Below, piece after piece: positions 59,341 through 64,000 of a stretch of DNA of 64,000 nt. The position numbers were made by a program, and so were the translations under genes. Location: contig NZ_JADOTW010000014.1 of the NCBI RefSeq assembly GCF_015645095.1, forward strand, positions 1-64,000, written 5' to 3'. The DNA comes from Halomonas sp. 328. Lineage in GTDB: Bacteria > Pseudomonadota > Gammaproteobacteria > Pseudomonadales > Halomonadaceae. The notes below the pieces were generated by a model. That model was not told the DNA's origin. It made no database searches and saw only the letters and a program-made list of their open reading frames with translations. Numbering within the stretch: the stretch's first letter is position 1; each line of letters begins with the position of its first letter.

Positions 59341-60135
59341 ATGCATCCGATGGTCCAATTCGGCCTGCGCGCCGCCCGTAGCGCCGCCGAACAGTTTCTG
59401 CGTATCCGTGAGCGTATCGAGAACGCCCATGAAGAACACAGCCTCGACCGGCTGCTGGAAGATACCGCCCGCAATGCCGAGACCCTGATCACCCGCCAGC
59501 TCGCCCGGGGCTATCCCGAGCATGGCGTGGCCGGCCGCTACACCCCGCACCGCGAGGGGCAGGGCGAGGGTCGGGACTACCACTGGCAGATCGAGCCCTT
59601 CCACGGCTACTCCAACCTCAGCGTGGCCGGCCGCGGTTTCGCGCTCTCCCTGGTGTGCCTGCACAAGGGGCGCCCGGAGCATGCCATCGTGATCTGTCCC
59701 TTCAGCGATGATGAATACCTGGCCAGCCGCGGTCGGGGTGCCCAGCACAATGGCAAGCGTATCCGCGTGCCCAAGGCCGCCGCTATCGAGGGCAGCCGCC
59801 TGGCCCTGGGCCTGCCCGAGCTGTGGCAGCGCACCCGTCACTTCCCCGCCTACCTGACCCTGGCCCAGCGCCTGGGGCCCCAGGTGGAAGTGCAGCTGGC
59901 CACCGGCAGCGGCCTGCTGGACATGGCCGAGCTGGCCGCCGGGCGTGCCGATATGGTCTTTGTGCTGGGCCTGGAGGAGCAGGACAAGCTGGCCGGCAGC
60001 CTGCTGCTCAAGGAGGCCGGGGCGCTGATCGGTTCCCTGGACGGCGCCCCCAGCGTGCCCACCGAGGGGCAGCTGATGGCCGCCAACCCGCGCCTCTTCA
60101 AGGCGCTGATGCAGCAGCTCAAGCCGCACTTCTAA
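59341..60135 (+). CDS. suhB: SuhB family protein with degenerate phosphatase motifs
   Basis: A 264-residue inositol-monophosphatase-fold protein in the suhB position beside trmJ. It keeps fold motifs (SRGRGAQHNGKRIRV, residues 129-143, and NPRLFKALMQQL at the end). The metal-binding residues of active enzymes are altered: the DPLDGT motif is EPFHGY (residues 85-90), the EES(G) glutamate is missing in the preceding loop, and the PWD motif reads EEQD (212-215). It is therefore unlikely to be a Mg-dependent phosphatase. E. coli SuhB also works as a Nus factor for rRNA transcription and translation coupling, a role that does not need catalysis. A weak -10 TAGGAT lies at 59268. Confidence 0.85.
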   Translation: MHPMVQFGLRAARSAAEQFLRIRERIENAHEEHSLDRLLEDTARNAETLITRQLARGYPEHGVAGRYTPHREGQGEGRDYHWQIEPFHGYSNLSVAGRGFALSLVCLHKGRPEHAIVICPFSDDEYLASRGRGAQHNGKRIRVPKAAAIEGSRLALGLPELWQRTRHFPAYLTLAQRLGPQVEVQLATGSGLLDMAELAAGRADMVFVLGLEEQDKLAGSLLLKEAGALIGSLDGAPSVPTEGQLMAANPRLFKALMQQLKPHF

Positions 60136-60152
60136 GCCTGAAGCTGAAAGAA

Positions 60153-60187
60153 AAACCGCCCCCATGGCCATGCCATGGGGGCGGTTT
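60153..60187. terminator. Bidirectional terminator between suhB and secF
   Basis: A perfect 16-bp stem (60153-60168 with 60172-60187) has a 3-nt loop, an A-run on the left and TTT on the right arm. It serves the two convergent genes. Confidence 0.85.
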
Positions 60188-60218
60188 CGTTTGGGCTGCT
60201 TGCCAGCGTCCAGCGAGG

Positions 60219-61142
60219 CTAGGGCAGCTCTTCCGCTTCCGGGTCTTCCTTCTTGGCCGGGATCAGGTCCTCGCGGTTGAGCTTCACCGCCAGCAGCAGG
60301 GCCGCGGCCACGTAGATGGAGGAGAAGGTCCCCACCACCACGCCGAGGATCAGGGCGATCGAGAAGTAGTGGATCATGTCGCCGCCCAGCAGCAGCAGCG
60401 CCATCAGCACCAGCAGGGTGGTACCGGAGGTCGCCAGCGTGCGGGACAGGGTCAGGTTGATCGCTTCGTTGAAGATCGCCGGCATGTCGTCGATCCGTGA
60501 GGTGCGGATCGTCTCGCGGATGCGGTCGTAGACCACGATGGTATCGTTCAGCGAGTAGCCGATCACCGCCAGCAGGGCCGCCAGCACGGTCAGATCGAAG
60601 TCGAACTGGAACAGCGAGAAGACGCCGACCACGATGATGACGTCGTGCATCAATGCCAGCAGGGCGCCGATGGCGAACTTGTACTGGAAGCGGAAGGCCA
60701 CGTAGAGCATCACGATGCCCAGCGCCACCAGCAGGCCCAGGCCGGACTGATCGCGCAGCTGCTCGCCGACCTGGGCGCCGACGAACTCGGCACGCACCAG
60801 GTCGACGCCGACGCCGCCCTCGCGGAGCAGGGCCACCACCTGATCGCCCACGTTGGGGTCGAAGGCCTGCTGCAGGCGGATCAGGATCTCGGTGGAGGCG
60901 CCGAAGGTCTGCACCGAGACGTCCCGGAAGCCGGCGGCCTCCAGGGTCTGGCGCACCGCATCCAGGGCCGGGGCGGTGGCATAGCGCACCTCCACCAGGG
61001 TGCCGCCGGTGAAGTCGAGGCCCAGGTTGAGCTGCTGGAAGAGCAGCGAGGCGATCGACACCAGCAGCATGACACCGGAGATCGCGAAGGCGATCCGGCG
61101 CTTGCCCATGAAGTCGAACTGTCGATTGACTAGGGTTTTCAT
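60219..61142 (-). CDS. secF: Protein translocase subunit SecF
   Basis: An RND-like membrane subunit that uses proton motive force to finish Sec-dependent export. The 307-residue protein has a first helix (RIAFAISGVMLLVSIASLLF), the periplasmic loop with LGLDFTGGTLVEVRY near residue 40 and five further helices including FDLTVLAALLAVIGYSLNDTIVVYDRIRE (in parts, near 200). The ATG at 61142 with AGAGGTG upstream is preferred over the GTG two codons before. It lies 9 bp after secD. Confidence 0.96.
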   Translation of the reverse strand: MKTLVNRQFDFMGKRRIAFAISGVMLLVSIASLLFQQLNLGLDFTGGTLVEVRYATAPALDAVRQTLEAAGFRDVSVQTFGASTEILIRLQQAFDPNVGDQVVALLREGGVGVDLVRAEFVGAQVGEQLRDQSGLGLLVALGIVMLYVAFRFQYKFAIGALLALMHDVIIVVGVFSLFQFDFDLTVLAALLAVIGYSLNDTIVVYDRIRETIRTSRIDDMPAIFNEAINLTLSRTLATSGTTLLVLMALLLLGGDMIHYFSIALILGVVVGTFSSIYVAAALLLAVKLNREDLIPAKKEDPEAEELP

Positions 61143-61151
61143 GCTCACCTC

Positions 61152-63002
61152 TTAGATCCGGAGCGTCTTCAGCGGCTTGCCGCCATGAGTCAGGTTGACC
61201 ATGGCGCGGGTCACCAGCAGGGCCGTGAACATCGAGGTCATGATCCCCAGCGACAGGGTCACCGCGAAGCCCTTGACCGGGCCGGTGCCGATGGAGAACA
61301 GGATCACCGCCACCAGCAGGGTGGTGATATTGGCATCGATGATCGAGGTGAAGGCGCGCTCGTAGCCGGCATGGATCGCTTGCTGCACCGAGAGTCCGCC
61401 CCGTAGCTCCTCGCGTATGCGCTCGAAGATCAGCACGTTGGCATCCACCGCCATGCCCAGGGTCAGCACGATACCGGCGATGCCGGGCAGGGTCAGGGTG
61501 GCGCCGAGCAGCGACATGGCGGCCACCAGCAGCATCAGGTTGATGGCCAGGGCCAGGTTGGCAATGATGCCGAACACCTTGTAGCGGATCAGCATGAACA
61601 GCACCACCAGCAGCAGGCCGATCATCACCGACATCACCCCGCGGTCGATGTTGTCCTGCCCCAGGCTCGGCCCGATGGTGCGTTCCTGGACGAAGTAGAT
61701 GGGCGCCGCCAGGGAGCCGGAGCGCAGCAGCAGGGCCAGTTCCGCCGCCTCGGTGGGGGAGTCGAGGCCGGTGATGCGGAAGCTGTTGCCCAGTGCGCTC
61801 TGGATGGTCGCCAGGCTGATCAGGCCGCGTTCGGTGTAGGGATCGCGGACCACCACCTCTTCGCCATCTTCCAGCACCACCCGGTCACGGGTCTTGTGCT
61901 CGATGAAGAGCACCGCCATGTTGCGGCCGATATTGGTGCGGGTGGCGCGGTTCATCAGGGTGCCGCCGGTGCCGTCCAGGTTGATATTGACCTGGGGGCG
62001 GCCGTTCTCGTCGAAGCTGCGGCTGGCGCTGGAGACGCTGTCACCGGTGATGATGACGTCGCGCATCAGGTCGGCGCTGCGCGAAGGATCGTTGCGGAAG
62101 CTGAAACGCTCGGTCTCGGCGTCCGGGGTGTCCGGGCGCGCCTCGAGGCGGAACTCCAGGTTGGCGGTGGCACCCACCACCCGCTTGGCGGCGGCGGTAT
62201 CCTGCACGCCGGGCAGCTCCACCACGATGCGGTTGGGGCCCTGGCGCTGCACCATGGGCTCGGCCACCCCCAGCTCGTCCACCCGGTTACGCAGGGTGGT
62301 GAGGTTCTGGTTGACGGCGTAGTCCTGGATCTCGTTGACCGCCTGGTCGGTGAGGCTCATGGCCAGGGCCGCACCACGACCGTTGCCGACGTTCTCGTAG
62401 TCGAAGTCGCGGAACTCGCGGCTGATCAGCCGGCGGGCGGTGTCGCGATCCTCGTCGTTGATGAACGACAGGGTCAGGGTGCGTCCCTCGATCTCGGTGC
62501 CGCGGTAGCGGATGCGCTCGCCGCGCAGCAGCTCGCGCATGGCGCTGGCGTTGACCTCGAGGCGCTGGGTCAGGGCCGCGTCCATGTCCACCTCGAGGAG
62601 GAAGTGCACGCCGCCGCGCAGGTCCAGGCCCAGGGTCATGGGGGAGGCGGCCAGGCTGGAGAGCCAGGCGGGGGTCGACTCGGCCAGGTTGATGGCCACC
62701 ACCTGGTCGTCATCCACCAGGCCGGAGATGATCTCCCGGGCCGGTAGCTGGTCATCGGCGTGCAGCAGGCGAATCAGGGTGGTGTCGCCGCTCTGCTCGC
62801 TGGCCTTGACGGCGATGCCGGCCTCTTCCAGGGCGCGTTCGATGCGGGACAGGTGACGCTCGTCGAGGGCGATATCGCTGCGGGAGCTGCTGATCTGAAC
62901 GGCGGGGTCTTCCGGATAGAGGTTGGGAAGGGCGTAGATCAGGCCGACGAGTAGAACCAGAAGTATAAGGAGATACTTCCACAGGGGGTAACGGTTGAGC
63001 AT
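61152..63002 (-). CDS. secD: Protein translocase subunit SecD
   Basis: The larger partner of SecF in the SecDF-YajC complex. The 616-residue protein has an N-terminal helix (WKYLLILLVLLVGLIYALPN), the periplasmic P1 region with LGLDLRGGVHFLLEVDMDAAL (in parts, near residue 123), and a C-terminal six-helix domain with GMAVDANVLIFERIREELRGG (split, near 520). It lies 82 bp downstream of yajC across an intra-operon hairpin. Confidence 0.96.
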   Translation of the reverse strand: MLNRYPLWKYLLILLVLLVGLIYALPNLYPEDPAVQISSSRSDIALDERHLSRIERALEEAGIAVKASEQSGDTTLIRLLHADDQLPAREIISGLVDDDQVVAINLAESTPAWLSSLAASPMTLGLDLRGGVHFLLEVDMDAALTQRLEVNASAMRELLRGERIRYRGTEIEGRTLTLSFINDEDRDTARRLISREFRDFDYENVGNGRGAALAMSLTDQAVNEIQDYAVNQNLTTLRNRVDELGVAEPMVQRQGPNRIVVELPGVQDTAAAKRVVGATANLEFRLEARPDTPDAETERFSFRNDPSRSADLMRDVIITGDSVSSASRSFDENGRPQVNINLDGTGGTLMNRATRTNIGRNMAVLFIEHKTRDRVVLEDGEEVVVRDPYTERGLISLATIQSALGNSFRITGLDSPTEAAELALLLRSGSLAAPIYFVQERTIGPSLGQDNIDRGVMSVMIGLLLVVLFMLIRYKVFGIIANLALAINLMLLVAAMSLLGATLTLPGIAGIVLTLGMAVDANVLIFERIREELRGGLSVQQAIHAGYERAFTSIIDANITTLLVAVILFSIGTGPVKGFAVTLSLGIMTSMFTALLVTRAMVNLTHGGKPLKTLRI

Positions 63003-63041
63003 GCAAGCCCTGCCTTGTTGCTAACGCAAGAAATGGCGGAT

Positions 63042-63065
63042 GCCGGGCGGGGGAAACCGCCCGGC
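63042..63065 (-). other. Hairpin between yajC and secD
   Basis: A perfect 9-bp GC-rich stem (63042-63050 with 63057-63065) and a 6-nt loop lie 19 bp after the yajC stop. There is no T-run, so it is more likely a processing or stabilising structure within the tgt-yajC-secDF transcript than a terminator. Confidence 0.4.
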
Positions 63066-63084
63066 GTGGCCGGGCGGTCGAGGA

Positions 63085-63414
63085 TCAGATGGACTTGATG
63101 GTGCCCTTGGGCAGCACCGCCGCAACGGCGTTCTTCTGTACATTGACCTCGGTACCGTCGGCGACTTCCATGCTGATGAACTCGTCGTTCACCTTGGTGA
63201 TACGACCCACCAGGCCGCCACCGATGACGATCTCGTCACCCTTGGAGAGGCCGCCGATCAGCTGCTTGTGCTGTTTGGCCCGCTTGGCCTGGGGGCGCCA
63301 CAGCAGGAAGTAGAAGATCAGCACGAAGCCGACCAGCATCACGATCTGGGCGATACCGCCACCCGCGGCGGCGCCACCTTCGGCATGGGCCGGAGCGATG
63401 AGGAAATCCAGCAT
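63085..63414 (-). CDS. yajC: Preprotein translocase accessory subunit YajC
   Basis: A 109-residue protein with one membrane helix (GGIAQIVMLVGFVLIFYFLLW, residues 19-39) and the conserved cytoplasmic start RPQAKRAKQHKQLIGGLSKGDEIV (in parts). AGGAG precedes the ATG at 63414. Gene order tgt-yajC-secD-secF is the standard one. Confidence 0.96.
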   Translation of the reverse strand: MLDFLIAPAHAEGGAAAGGGIAQIVMLVGFVLIFYFLLWRPQAKRAKQHKQLIGGLSKGDEIVIGGGLVGRITKVNDEFISMEVADGTEVNVQKNAVAAVLPKGTIKSI

Positions 63415-63450
63415 GGGTTAGTGTCTCCTGGACAGGTTGGAAATCGTATG

Positions 63451-63469
63451 CCGCGGGGAGTTCCCGCGG
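63451..63469 (-). other. Hairpin between tgt and yajC
   Basis: CCGCGGG-GAGTT-CCCGCGG forms a perfect 7-bp stem between the tgt stop and the yajC ribosome-binding site. It has no T-run; a role is not shown. Confidence 0.35.
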
Positions 63470-63493
63470 CGGGGGGCAAACTGCGCCGCCGGG

Positions 63494-64000
<507 letters not shown>

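Noticed and set aside
59341-60135. suhB as a decaying pseudogene
   Set aside because: The frame is full length, the fold motifs and C-terminus are well kept and only catalytic positions differ, which suggests selection for a non-catalytic role.

Overview
The window is a gene-dense, GC-rich stretch of a gammaproteobacterial chromosome. Protein sequences and gene order point to a halophilic or marine Halomonas-like member of the Halomonadaceae; this is inference from family resemblance, because no search could be run. Almost everything is core housekeeping. I see no tRNA or rRNA gene, no transposase, no phage or plasmid module and no CRISPR array. What is unusual lies in short non-coding repeats, in operon contraction or insertion, and in a few enzymes that lack canonical residues.

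Layout. 0.1-4.7 kb: small accessory genes (YdjM-like membrane protein, tag, DUF411, gloA, DoxX, META-domain lipoprotein, lpxT). 4.8-5.25 kb: tandem array copying the 3' end of the next gene. 5.2-10.8 kb: a 3-hydroxybutyrate dehydrogenase gene in one operon with a three-gene TRAP transporter, preceded by a sigma-54 type promoter and a sigma-54 activator gene. 10.8-17.3 kb: valS, holC, ilvE, pepA; lptF-lptG diverge from pepA and end in a second tandem array. 19.8-24.6 kb: RDD protein, bfd, bfr and a four-gene MCE/Mla-type lipid ABC operon. 24.6-34.6 kb: tRNA-modification genes (truC, tcdA, DTW-domain tapT), aceK, a zinc-less sirtuin, TraB-family protein, trkH, trkA, dodecin. 34.7-42.5 kb: rsmB-fmt-def diverging from lysM-dprA-tsaC-hemF-aroE. 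42.7-45.8 kb: envelope genes, a DUF815 ATPase and a MITE-like palindromic element.

45.8-58.3 kb, read on the minus strand from high to low coordinates: cysE-iscR-iscS-iscA-ndk-rlmN-pilW-rodZ-ispG-hisS-yfgM-bamB-der. This is the conserved gammaproteobacterial order, but iscU, hscB, hscA, fdx and iscX are missing between iscS and ndk. The IscS protein also stops before the C-terminal tail that docks IscU in E. coli. 58.4-64 kb: trmJ, divergent suhB, then secF-secD-yajC-tgt; tgt runs off the window end. This SuhB has lost the metal-binding phosphatase motifs, which fits a purely structural (Nus-factor) role.

Non-coding signals recorded: a sigma-54 promoter with candidate upstream activator sites (9.2-9.36 kb), an IscR/promoter region (57.4 kb), an 11-bp inverted repeat over the bfd promoter (20.2 kb), a palindrome upstream of lpxT (4.78 kb), several bidirectional terminators, two tandem arrays that each begin inside a gene's last codons, a three-copy interspersed repeat and the MITE-like element.
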